From Bacteroidota bacterium (GTDB lineage: Bacteria; Bacteroidota; Bacteroidia; Chitinophagales; Chitinophagaceae), in assembly GCA_018267615.1 (NCBI GenBank), contig JAFDYD010000004.1, positions 78,139 to 142,138 of the forward strand: a DNA stretch of 64,000 bases, written 5' to 3'. A program made the translations under genes and the position numbers. The notes below the pieces were generated by a model, which ran no database searches, was not told the origin of the DNA, and was given only the letters and a program-made list of their open reading frames with translations. The first letter of the stretch is position 1. Each line of letters starts with the position of its first letter. Of the stretch, positions 1 to 7,449 are shown piece by piece.

Positions 1-51
1 TCCCTAAATATCAAAATCAAAAAATCAATTAGGTGTTTTAAACAAAACGAA

Positions 52-1134
52 ATGAACGAGCATCACTACATAGTAATTATGGCCGGAGGAATTGGAAGCA
101 GGTTTTGGCCGATGAGCAGGCAGGATTTTCCAAAACAATTCCTCGACATATTGAACACTGGCCAAACTCTTATCCAGGGCACATTTGAGCGTTTCGCCAA
201 TTTTGTTCCGGTTGAAAATATTTATGTGGTCACGTCAAACGAATACATTGAAATCGTGAAGGAACAACTTCCCGACTTACCTGCTGAAAATGTTTTGGGG
301 GAACCATCAAGAAAAAATACGGCACCGTGTATTGCGTATATTTCTTTTAAACTTCAACAGAAAGATCCGAAAGCTTCTTTGATCGTCGCGCCTGCAGATC
401 ATATTATACAGGATAAGAAAGGATTTACCAAAGTGTGTTTGGAAGCATTTAGTTTTGTGAACAAACACAATGCTTTTATTACGCTTGGTATTAAACCGAC
501 TCAACCCAATACCGGTTATGGATATATTCAGCGCGAACAACATTCGGTAACAGACAATGTATATAAAGTAAAAACTTTTACGGAAAAACCTAACCTCGAA
601 CTCGCCAAAACTTTTTTGGCCAGCGGTGATTTTTTATGGAATGCTGGTATTTTTATTTGGCAGGTAAAAAATATTATCAAGGCATTTGAAAAATATTTGC
701 CTGAGATGTATGATGTTTTCATCGCGGAAAAAGAAGCCTTTAATACGCCGGAAGAGAAAGCTGCACTTGAACATATTTATCCTTTGTGTACGAATATTTC
801 GATCGACTTTGGCATCATGGAAAAAGCGGAAAATGTTTACGTCATTCCGTCTTCATTTGGCTGGAGCGATCTCGGTACCTGGAACAGCGCTTATGAAAAT
901 CTTGAAAAAGATGATTTGGAAAATGCGATTGCGGGAAAAAATGTATTGGTGATCGACGCGGCGAAATGTATGGTGCATGCTTCTGATAAAAAATTGTTGG
1001 TATTGCAGGGACTGGAAGATTTTATTATTGTAGACACCGACGACGTTTTATTGATTTGCAAAAAAGACAAAGAGCAGGATATAAAAGACTATGTAGCAGA
1101 GGTAAAGAAAAATGTCGGTGACAAGTTTTTGTAA
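52..1134 (+). CDS. manC: Mannose-1-phosphate guanylyltransferase (GDP-mannose pyrophosphorylase)
   Basis: This 360-residue protein should convert mannose-1-phosphate and GTP to GDP-mannose, the activated sugar used for polysaccharide and glycan synthesis in the cytoplasm. The nucleotidyltransferase signature MAGGIGSRFWPMS lies at residues 10-22, followed by FPKQF at about 27-31, and the sugar-phosphate-binding FTEKP motif lies near residue 175. The length matches the single-domain form; the C-terminal phosphomannose isomerase cupin seen in bifunctional AlgA-type proteins is absent. It is alone on its strand, with the next gene about 300 bases downstream, so no operon is evident. The ATG at 52 is the first sensible start. 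The identity is confident; the particular polysaccharide it serves is not visible here. Confidence 0.95.
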   Translation: MNEHHYIVIMAGGIGSRFWPMSRQDFPKQFLDILNTGQTLIQGTFERFANFVPVENIYVVTSNEYIEIVKEQLPDLPAENVLGEPSRKNTAPCIAYISFKLQQKDPKASLIVAPADHIIQDKKGFTKVCLEAFSFVNKHNAFITLGIKPTQPNTGYGYIQREQHSVTDNVYKVKTFTEKPNLELAKTFLASGDFLWNAGIFIWQVKNIIKAFEKYLPEMYDVFIAEKEAFNTPEEKAALEHIYPLCTNISIDFGIMEKAENVYVIPSSFGWSDLGTWNSAYENLEKDDLENAIAGKNVLVIDAAKCMVHASDKKLLVLQGLEDFIIVDTDDVLLICKKDKEQDIKDYVAEVKKNVGDKFL

Positions 1135-1429
1135 TGTAATGTGCATCGTTCGGCCATTTCACCTTATCAAAATAGTTTTATTCTTATACTGCCAGGGTTA
1201 AAATCTTTCCTTATTCGGTGATATTAACGGTATCACCATCTTTCAGCCTTCATATATTTGTAAAGTAATTTTTTATCTATCGAAATTCAACCCTCAGACG
1301 TAGTTTGCCAAATCATTTCGACCGATAAAAAAACTCTTTATGTAAGTTTCCAGGTTATTCAGTTTTTTAATTAAAATTTGTAATCCGCATCCGCACATTT
1401 GCACATTGATAAATTCGCACATTAAATTT
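1135..1429. other. Gene-free interval between manC and the exonuclease gene
   Basis: About 295 A+T-rich bases hold no convincing gene. A 7-base-pair inverted repeat, GGTGATA (1217-1223) with TATCACC (1231-1237), could form a small hairpin but has no T-run, so I do not call it a terminator. The last 40 bases before the next start carry repeated GCACATT words (about 1399-1405 and 1418-1424), which resemble the iterated-word style of the palindromes elsewhere in the window, but no matching opposite arm was found. Confidence 0.5.
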
Positions 1430-2149
1430 ATGTCCCCATATCCGCTCAATAATATTCTTTTTCTCGACATAGAAACAGTTCCGCAGTTCGCTGATTACAG
1501 AGAGCTGCCAGAAGAATGGAAAGAATTATGGACAAGGAAATCAGCATTCTTAATTAAGGATAAAGAGATCGATACACCTGCAAGTGTTTACAATTCAGCG
1601 GGCATCTACGCCGAGTTTGGGAAAATCATATGTGTCACTTGCGGAATTATTTCCCGCAACCACGATGAAAAGAAATTATTATTGAAATCTTTTTACGGTG
1701 ATGATGAAAAAATTTTACTTCAGGGGTTTTGTGATATGGTCAGCAAATGGGGAACTGGTCCGGATAAATTTCTTTGCGCACATAACGGTAAGGAATTTGA
1801 TTTTCCATATTTATGTCGCCGCCTGATTATCCACGGACTTTGTGTCCCGGCTATCCTGGATTTCAGTGGCAAGAAGAAGTGGCAAGTGCCGCATTTAGAT
1901 ACAATGGAACTTTGGAAATTTGGTGATTATAAAAGTTACACATCATTAAACCTTTTGGCACATACGCTGAATATTCCAACTCCAAAAGATGATATTGATG
2001 GAAGTATGGTGTATCGTGTTTATTGGGAGGAACACGATTTACCAAGAATCGTCCATTATTGCCAGAAAGATGTTTTTACGGTTGCACAGGTTTATTTGCG
2101 ATTGCACGGCGAGACATTGATACCTCCCAACAATATTGACATCAAATAA
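1430..2149 (+). CDS. Predicted 3'-5' exonuclease of the PolB exonuclease-like family
   Basis: The protein of about 239 residues resembles the stand-alone exonuclease family related to the proofreading domain of family B DNA polymerases (DnaQ-like DEDD fold). The first acidic motif FLDIETVP is at residues 11-18, a central part contains AHNGKEFDFPYLCRR (exo II), and the last motif is in HYCQKDVFTVAQVYLR. Such enzymes remove nucleotides from DNA or RNA 3' ends with two metal ions. I chose ATG 1430 because the family consensus starts just before FLDIET; an in-frame ATG at 1406 adds eight unlikely residues. The gene is followed after 8 bases by ridA, so the two may be cotranscribed. Its physiological substrate is unknown. 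Confidence 0.8.
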   Translation: MSPYPLNNILFLDIETVPQFADYRELPEEWKELWTRKSAFLIKDKEIDTPASVYNSAGIYAEFGKIICVTCGIISRNHDEKKLLLKSFYGDDEKILLQGFCDMVSKWGTGPDKFLCAHNGKEFDFPYLCRRLIIHGLCVPAILDFSGKKKWQVPHLDTMELWKFGDYKSYTSLNLLAHTLNIPTPKDDIDGSMVYRVYWEEHDLPRIVHYCQKDVFTVAQVYLRLHGETLIPPNNIDIK

Positions 2150-2157
2150 AAAAGGAT

Positions 2158-2541
2158 ATGGAAAGAACGAATTATTCATCCGGCGTAAAATGGGAATCGA
2201 TTGTCGGTTATAGCCGTGCCGTGAAAGCAGGCAATACAATAGAAGTTACCGGCACCGTTGCCGTGAATGACGAAGGCGAAACTATTGGTAAGGATAACGC
2301 TTATGAACAGACGAAATTCATTATCACCAAAATAGAGAGCGTATTGAGGCAAGCAGGCGCTTCATTAAAAGATGTGGTGCGAACTCGTATGTTCGTTACA
2401 GATATTTCGCGGTGGGAAGAGTACGGAAAAGCCCATGGAGAATTTTTCAAAGATATCCGGCCTTGTACATCAATGATTGAAGTAAAGGGATTAATTGAAC
2501 CGCAATATCTGATAGAGATTGAAGCAACTGCGGTTGTCTGA
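2158..2541 (+). CDS. ridA: RidA family (YjgF/YER057c/UK114) enamine/imine deaminase
   Basis: This 127-residue protein has the length and overall pattern of the RidA family, trimeric cytosolic proteins that hydrolyse reactive enamine/imine intermediates released by PLP enzymes. Visible family features are the early SRAVKAGNTIEVTG segment, the catalytic-region Arg in VRTRMFVTD, and the C-terminal IEIEATAVV strand. This shorter variant belongs to the broader YjgF superfamily rather than being a certain RidA orthologue. It starts 8 bases after the exonuclease gene. Its TGA stop (2539-2541) lies inside the left arm of a long palindrome that runs to the stop of the convergent downstream gene. Confidence 0.85.
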   Translation: MERTNYSSGVKWESIVGYSRAVKAGNTIEVTGTVAVNDEGETIGKDNAYEQTKFIITKIESVLRQAGASLKDVVRTRMFVTDISRWEEYGKAHGEFFKDIRPCTSMIEVKGLIEPQYLIEIEATAVV

Positions 2542-2712
2542 ACTGGGATTTTTTGGATTATTGGGATAGGTGGAAAAGAAGATCAAAACAAAAATGTTCA
2601 TATTCAACATTCGATTTTTTCAAATTTGATAATTGAGTGTTGAACATGAATATTTATTTTTTCGATCTTCTTTCCCACCTATCCCAATAATCCAAAAAAT
2701 CCCAGTTCAGAC
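2536..2712. repeat. Stop-to-stop long palindrome P1 (GATT-word family)
   Basis: The arms 2536-2584 and 2664-2712 are 49 bases each and complementary with a single mismatch. They start with GTCTGAACTGGGATT and continue as nine-base GATT-type words. The centre (about 2595-2655) is itself an imperfect palindrome around GTTCATATTCAACA and TGTTGAACATGAA. The element contains the ridA stop codon at its left edge and abuts the stop codon of the convergent DinB-like gene (2713-2715), so it fills the whole convergent gap. It may act as a bidirectional terminator or 3' end stabiliser; that function is inference. Confidence 0.9.
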
Positions 2713-3372
2713 TTATTCGTCACCGGGTTTTACTCCCGGTAATCTCTTCGCTATCCATTTTATTTGTCCATTGTGATTGGATTCGTGTTCGCAAACATGA
2801 AACCACTTGCAATAATTATTGGTGGGTTTACCTGCGAAGAATTTCGGATCTACTTTCATTAGCCATGCATCATCGCGCTTGCGAAATTCTGCGAGCGTTT
2901 TTTCCCTTACCTGGCTCAACATATCCGTATAATATTTCAGATCGTGTCCTTTAATAGATTTCCTTGCCGGTTCTCCCAGATTCATTGGTATATCCCAAAT
3001 TTTTTTATCTGCTTCTGTATAATCCTGGGGAAATCCGTCGATAAAAGTATTCGTCTGATAAAATGTTTCCGTTGCGGCAAGATGCATCAGCATCGCGCCA
3101 ATTGTGTTGGAGTGTGGGTCGAATAGAAAATCCAATTGTTCCTGGTTTAATTTTTCTACACTTCTCAAAACGGTTACACGCATCCAGGTCATCATCGACA
3201 CGAGTGTTCCGATTTGCGGGGCGTACCCAGACTTGGGACCTATAATATGAATGTCGTCATCTGCCGTGGTTTCATGTGCAAATCCTGATTGAGCAAATAA
3301 CGCAAGTCCCGTTAAAGTAGTCATTGACGTTGCGATAAAGCTTCTGCGGTTGGATGCTCTTTTTTCATTCAT
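2713..3372 (-). CDS. Exported DinB-fold protein with twin-arginine-like leader
   Basis: The 219-residue product starts with a short basic segment and a twin-arginine-like leader (SNRRSFIATSMTT, then a hydrophobic stretch ending near AQSGFA), suggesting export. The mature part carries DinB/DUF664-like helical-bundle features: a conserved His in MLMHLAATE and a C-terminal HVCEHESNHNGQIKW helix, which would supply the metal-binding histidines. DinB-fold proteins are mostly uncharacterised, and some are thiol transferases. I chose the ATG at 3372, because the upstream extension (to 3495) would place the signal after 41 non-signal residues and overlap the divergent aminotransferase start. A function cannot be assigned. 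Confidence 0.7.
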   Translation of the reverse strand: MNEKRASNRRSFIATSMTTLTGLALFAQSGFAHETTADDDIHIIGPKSGYAPQIGTLVSMMTWMRVTVLRSVEKLNQEQLDFLFDPHSNTIGAMLMHLAATETFYQTNTFIDGFPQDYTEADKKIWDIPMNLGEPARKSIKGHDLKYYTDMLSQVREKTLAEFRKRDDAWLMKVDPKFFAGKPTNNYCKWFHVCEHESNHNGQIKWIAKRLPGVKPGDE

Positions 3373-3493
3373 AAAATAAAGTTTAAGATTTAAAAATTGT
3401 TCCTGATAGAAGGCGTGTACATGAATATAAACATTATCCGAGGCAATTGTATAAATCCATTTAAATTTATGCGAAATTTTTGGATAGCTTTTC

Positions 3494-4645
3494 ATGTTAC
3501 CAATTCAATCTAAACTCCCGGATGTCGGCACAACTATTTTTACAGTGATGAGTTCACTCGCTGCGGAACTGAAAGCGATTAATCTCGGCCAGGGATTTCC
3601 TGATTTCCAAATGAACGAAGAATTAATATCGCTGGTTGATGAAGCCATGGAAAACGGATTTAATCAGTATGTTCCGATGCAGGGCTATATGCCTTTGCGC
3701 GAAACGATCGCTGAAAAAATTCATTCTCTATATAATACTAACATCGATCCTGACAGCCAGGTCACGATTACGCCAGGCGGCACTTATGCAATCTATACTG
3801 CGCTCACAACTGTATTGCAACCTGGCGATGAAGTAATCGTATTCGAGCCTGCATACGATAGTTATATTCCCAATATCGTAATCAATAATGCGAAGCCTGT
3901 ATTAATCAATTTGAAATTTCCCGAATACAAAATTGATTGGGATGAAGTCAGAAAGAAAATAAATTCGAAAACCAGGATGATCATGCTCAACTCGCCGCAC
4001 AATCCTACGGGAAATGTTTTGCGAGCGGAAGATATTGAGGAATTGCGGGCGGTTGTTAAGGATACAAATATTTTTATATTGTCTGATGAAGTATATGAAC
4101 ATCTGATCTTCGATAACGTGCCGCACCAATCGATGTTACGCTATCCTGATTTACTGGAAAGAAGTTTTGTATGTTTTTCTTTCGGGAAAATATATCACTG
4201 TACCGGTTGGAAATTGGGTTATTGTATCACAACTCAGGAGCTGACAAAAGAATTCAGAAAAGTACATCAGTTTAATTGTTTTAGCTGTCACTCTCCGTCG
4301 CAGGTAGCCTTGTCGAAATATTTAAAAAACAAAGAAGCCTATTTGTCGTTAGGAAATTTCATGCAGGAAAAAAGAGATTATTTCAGACAGTTGATGTCTG
4401 CTACTAAATTCATTCCGCTTCCGAGTTATGGAAGCTATTTTCAAATTTATAAGTATGGTGAAATTGGCGACGAGAGTGATACAGATTTTGCGATCAGGAT
4501 CACCAAAGAATATGGAGTAGCAACAATTCCGGTTTCGGTTTTTTATCAATCAGGAAAAGATGATAAGGTCGTTCGATTTTGTTTTGCAAAGAAAAAAGAA
4601 ACCTTGGAAAAAGCCGTAGAACGATTATTGAAAATTGGAAGATGA
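3494..4645 (+). CDS. PLP-dependent aminotransferase, methionine aminotransferase type
   Basis: This 383-residue fold-type I aminotransferase resembles the YbdL/methionine aminotransferase branch. Recognisable parts are INLGQGFPDF near residues 30-39, the cofactor-binding LNSPHNPTGN, the LSDEVYEHL segment, and the Schiff-base lysine in SFGKIYHCTGWKLGY near residue 232. Enzymes of this branch transaminate methionine, aromatic amino acids or 2-oxo-4-methylthiobutyrate. The start ATG lies in the divergent region shared with the DinB-like gene. The gene converges on the next one with only a 10-base gap. Substrate specificity is inferred from overall resemblance only. Confidence 0.85.
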   Translation: MLPIQSKLPDVGTTIFTVMSSLAAELKAINLGQGFPDFQMNEELISLVDEAMENGFNQYVPMQGYMPLRETIAEKIHSLYNTNIDPDSQVTITPGGTYAIYTALTTVLQPGDEVIVFEPAYDSYIPNIVINNAKPVLINLKFPEYKIDWDEVRKKINSKTRMIMLNSPHNPTGNVLRAEDIEELRAVVKDTNIFILSDEVYEHLIFDNVPHQSMLRYPDLLERSFVCFSFGKIYHCTGWKLGYCITTQELTKEFRKVHQFNCFSCHSPSQVALSKYLKNKEAYLSLGNFMQEKRDYFRQLMSATKFIPLPSYGSYFQIYKYGEIGDESDTDFAIRITKEYGVATIPVSVFYQSGKDDKVVRFCFAKKKETLEKAVERLLKIGR

Positions 4646-4655
4646 GGTTTTGCAA

Positions 4656-6260
4656 TTAAGACAATACTCCCGCGTTTCTACTCTCCAAATTCTTCACCCA
4701 ACCTTCTCGTGGGTTTTGGTTCCTGCTCTTGAGAAATTTGTTATGAATGATCTCGCTCATTGGTTTTTCATAAACCTTACTTTCCAGCCATGAAATAATA
4801 TCCAGGTAAGCGAAGGAACGCGTTTCAAAACGATTCTTTTCGAGATGTTTGATTTTATTTAAAAACTCTTCCAGTGCCGGTTTCAATTTACGGGGAGAGA
4901 TATCAAATGATTTACGCAAAAATTTAAACATCTCTTCCTCTACTACGGTCAGGTTTTTCATTTTTGCCATGAAACGATAAACAGACTTGATCAACGACTC
5001 CATGATTTCATAATTACCCATTTCATAATGAGCCATCAGGTGCAACAACCGCGCGTAACATTGAAGATCATAACGCAATTCAACGTGATTGTGAATGATT
5101 CTCTGCAGATAATCGATTGATGTAGCATAATCACCACTTCCGAAATATAGATTTGCGATTTTATAATTGAAGACCAGGATTCGATGTTTGTCGACGTATT
5201 GTGAATATTCGTTTAATTTTTCTTCAATATAGGGAACCATTGAAAGACCTTCTTTAAAAGTTCCGAGCATTAAATGTTGGTTGATCTTCGCACCATAAAT
5301 ATAAATGAATGTGTGTATGCGAAAATTATCATGATGCTGCCCGAGTGGAGTTGCAGCATAGTCCTCGAATTTTTTCAGGATCACACTAAATTTTTCGTAG
5401 TAGCGCAAATCAAAAAGCGCATTCAGGAGATTATGCATTCCTTTTACATAGTGACCTGTTTCCACAGCTATCATTAGAGGCTCTTTTTCAAAAAGGTCAA
5501 TCCACTTTTGACCGTAACGGTAGTACATCAAAAAATCCTGCCTGATAAATGCATACCAACTGTAGCTCTGGTATAGATAAAGCTTTTCATAAAAATCAGT
5601 GAGCTTATCAGTGTTCGGCAACATATTGCTTTGGAAGAATTCCCTGATACCTTTTTCATCCTGCTCATTGCGTGCGTGTCCGAATTCAACATACCATCTA
5701 TATAATAACAAAGCAAGATTCGATAATTTAGTAACACGAACGATATGATCGCTGATTTCAGTTGCTTCTTCCGTTAATAATCTTGTTTTTTGAATCGTGC
5801 TTCGGGTAATATGAAGTGTTTCAATTTTCTTTTCCAGGGAAATCAACTGCGCCAAAAAATTGAACTTGTTATTTTCTTTCGCAATTTCTTTTGCTCTTTC
5901 CAGGATTTTAAGGCTCTGAAGTTTTAATCCTTTGTTGTAAAGGAGGCGCGCATTATCCATATGCTCACTTAACTGAAGATCTGTGTTCTCGGTAGTCTTC
6001 AAAAGTCTGAGGCTGGCCAGTAATTGTTTATATAAATGAGTTTTTAAGTTGGCAAGCTGGGGTTTGGTGACAAACGGGAGTTTCTTCAGCAATATCTTTT
6101 CGTCATATTCCTGTAGCTTGTCCAGCGCGTCAAATAATTGGACGATTTTTAAGTCTTCCTTGGCGGAACTTCTTTTTATATAGAGCTTAAAATGCCTTTT
6201 TTCGGACTTTTCAAGCGATCGAACCAGTTGAAACAAAATATCTGCGGATCCTTTGGCCAT
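4656..6260 (-). CDS. Large all-helical protein of unknown function
   Basis: The protein is about 534 residues and is predicted from composition to be almost entirely alpha-helical, with TPR-like helix pairs (for example ILERAKEIAKENNKFNFLAQL, and YFGSGDYATSIDYLQRII late in the chain). There is no signal peptide, membrane segment or catalytic motif. I do not recognise a named family, although similar unannotated proteins are common in Bacteroidota. The start could be either of two adjacent ATGs (6263 or 6260) or the one at 6284; MAKGSADILF at 6260 was preferred. It is divergent from a small-RNA candidate. A scaffold or regulatory role is possible but unsupported. Confidence 0.7.
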   Translation of the reverse strand: MAKGSADILFQLVRSLEKSEKRHFKLYIKRSSAKEDLKIVQLFDALDKLQEYDEKILLKKLPFVTKPQLANLKTHLYKQLLASLRLLKTTENTDLQLSEHMDNARLLYNKGLKLQSLKILERAKEIAKENNKFNFLAQLISLEKKIETLHITRSTIQKTRLLTEEATEISDHIVRVTKLSNLALLLYRWYVEFGHARNEQDEKGIREFFQSNMLPNTDKLTDFYEKLYLYQSYSWYAFIRQDFLMYYRYGQKWIDLFEKEPLMIAVETGHYVKGMHNLLNALFDLRYYEKFSVILKKFEDYAATPLGQHHDNFRIHTFIYIYGAKINQHLMLGTFKEGLSMVPYIEEKLNEYSQYVDKHRILVFNYKIANLYFGSGDYATSIDYLQRIIHNHVELRYDLQCYARLLHLMAHYEMGNYEIMESLIKSVYRFMAKMKNLTVVEEEMFKFLRKSFDISPRKLKPALEEFLNKIKHLEKNRFETRSFAYLDIISWLESKVYEKPMSEIIHNKFLKSRNQNPREGWVKNLESRNAGVLS

Positions 6261-6348
6261 CATAAAGAAATTATGCTGAAACACAGTACCAGCAAGGGTT
6301 TTAAGAATTGTTTTCCCTTTTTGGCATAATTAAATCTCGTTTAAGATG

Positions 6349-6381
6349 TTTTGAACGGGACGATAACACATCTTATTTTTG
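6349..6381 (+). promoter_or_regulatory. Bacteroidota-type promoter of a small-RNA candidate
   Basis: TTTTG at 6349-6353 is followed after 20 bases by TATTTTTG at 6374-6381, a full match to the Bacteroidota sigma-ABfr consensus TTTG-N19/20-TANNTTTG. No coding sequence starts close downstream. Transcription from about 6388 would run into the terminator at 6513-6546. Confidence 0.75.
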
Positions 6382-6387
6382 TGTCAG

Positions 6388-6546
6388 CAATGAGATAATG
6401 AGAATATGGCAGGCAATCGTTGAGCAATTATCGTCAGAGGCTTAAAGAATTCGAAAAGTCGAATTCACAAAAAAAGAACTTTACATTTTTTCATATGGCA
6501 AGCAATCGTTAGAGGTCAGCTGTTTCTACAGTGGACCTTTTTTTTT
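6388..6546 (+). ncRNA. Candidate structured small RNA
   Basis: Between a promoter match and an intrinsic terminator lie about 160 bases with no gene but clear structure. A perfect 8-base-pair hairpin with an AAAG loop is at 6447-6466 (GAATTCGA and TCGAATTC). A 21-base direct repeat, ATATGGCARGCAATCGTTRG, occurs at 6404-6424 and 6493-6514. The terminator hairpin has the loop TGTTTCTACA. It sits between the helical unknown (opposite strand) and the HAD gene, so it could be an independent small RNA or a terminated leader for the HAD gene. I do not recognise a known RNA family. Confidence 0.55.
6513..6546 (+). terminator. Intrinsic terminator of the small-RNA candidate
   Basis: AGGTCAGCTGT (6513-6523) pairs with ACAGTGGACCT (6528-6538) around a TTCT loop with one internal mismatch and one wobble, followed by an unbroken run of T residues to 6546. 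Confidence 0.8.
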
Positions 6547-6758
6547 GTACCTGCGAAGATATAAAACATACCTGAATTCTGCGACTTTTCTTTCATTTTT
6601 AATTCACCGCCTAGGTTCTGAGATTGGTTTTCCCATTGATTTACAAACTTTCATATAACCGTTCGCCCTTATCAGGATTCTAAACTCCAAGTTGTAGTTC
6701 TTGACCTGATTAAATGAAGCTGGAAAAAATATTGCTAACATTGCAAAAATTTTAATTG

Positions 6759-7376
6759 ATGAACGATATCAATACAGTTGTTTTTGACTTGGGTGGTGTA
6801 TTAATTGATTGGAACCCTGACTATGTTTACCGGGAAATAATACCCGACGAAAAGGAAAGAAAATGGTTTTACGATAATATTTGCACCCCAGATTGGAATG
6901 AGGAGCAGGATGCCGGCAGAAGTCTGCATGAAGCCACAGAGCTATTGGTAAAAAAATTTCCCGAACACGAATTTAACATACGATCCTACTATGGAAATTG
7001 GGAAAAAATGTTGGGCGGACCAATTCATGATACTGTTGAAATACTTCGACATTTAAAATATGATACTAACAAAAAATTGTATGCGTTGACAAATTGGAGT
7101 CACGAAACTTTCCCGGTTGCATTACAGAGATATGATTTCCTGCATTGGTTTGATGGAAGGCTGGTTTCAGGTGAAGAGAAAACAAGAAAACCATTTGTGG
7201 ATATTTATCAAAAATTAGTGAATCGATTTAATATCGAACCATCCAAAGCAATCTATGTCGATGATAATGCGCGCAATCTTTTTCCTGCAAAAGAATTAGG
7301 ATTTACAACAATCCATTTTCACAATGCACAACAATTCAAACAAGCATTGAAAGAATCAGGGATAGATTTTAATTAA
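6759..7376 (+). CDS. HAD superfamily hydrolase (subfamily IA)
   Basis: The 205-residue protein has the ordered HAD motifs: FDLGGVLIDW near residues 9-18 with the nucleophile and acid/base aspartates, TNWSHE as motif II, the conserved lysine around EEKTRKPFVDIY, and YVDDNARN as the metal-binding motif IV. It resembles the YihX-like alpha-D-glucose-1-phosphate phosphatase group, with a small helical cap. It should be a cytosolic phosphatase for a small phosphorylated metabolite; the substrate is not evident. I chose ATG 6759; a TTG one codon upstream (6756) is also open. It appears monocistronic, convergent with feoB. Confidence 0.85.
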   Translation: MNDINTVVFDLGGVLIDWNPDYVYREIIPDEKERKWFYDNICTPDWNEEQDAGRSLHEATELLVKKFPEHEFNIRSYYGNWEKMLGGPIHDTVEILRHLKYDTNKKLYALTNWSHETFPVALQRYDFLHWFDGRLVSGEEKTRKPFVDIYQKLVNRFNIEPSKAIYVDDNARNLFPAKELGFTTIHFHNAQQFKQALKESGIDFN

Positions 7377-7449
7377 TATCTACAGCAGTTTGTAAATTTT
7401 TTTCCTCAACCATTTTACTATTGATCAATCCTTTTTTTAAGAGGATATA

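Noticed and set aside
1211..1246. Minus-strand codons reading LKDGDTVNITE followed by a stop, resembling the end of a protein, in the gap after manC.
   Set aside because: Only about 12 codons, immediately preceded by an in-frame stop, with the frame also forming a hairpin (1217-1237). There is too little sequence to claim a gene remnant.
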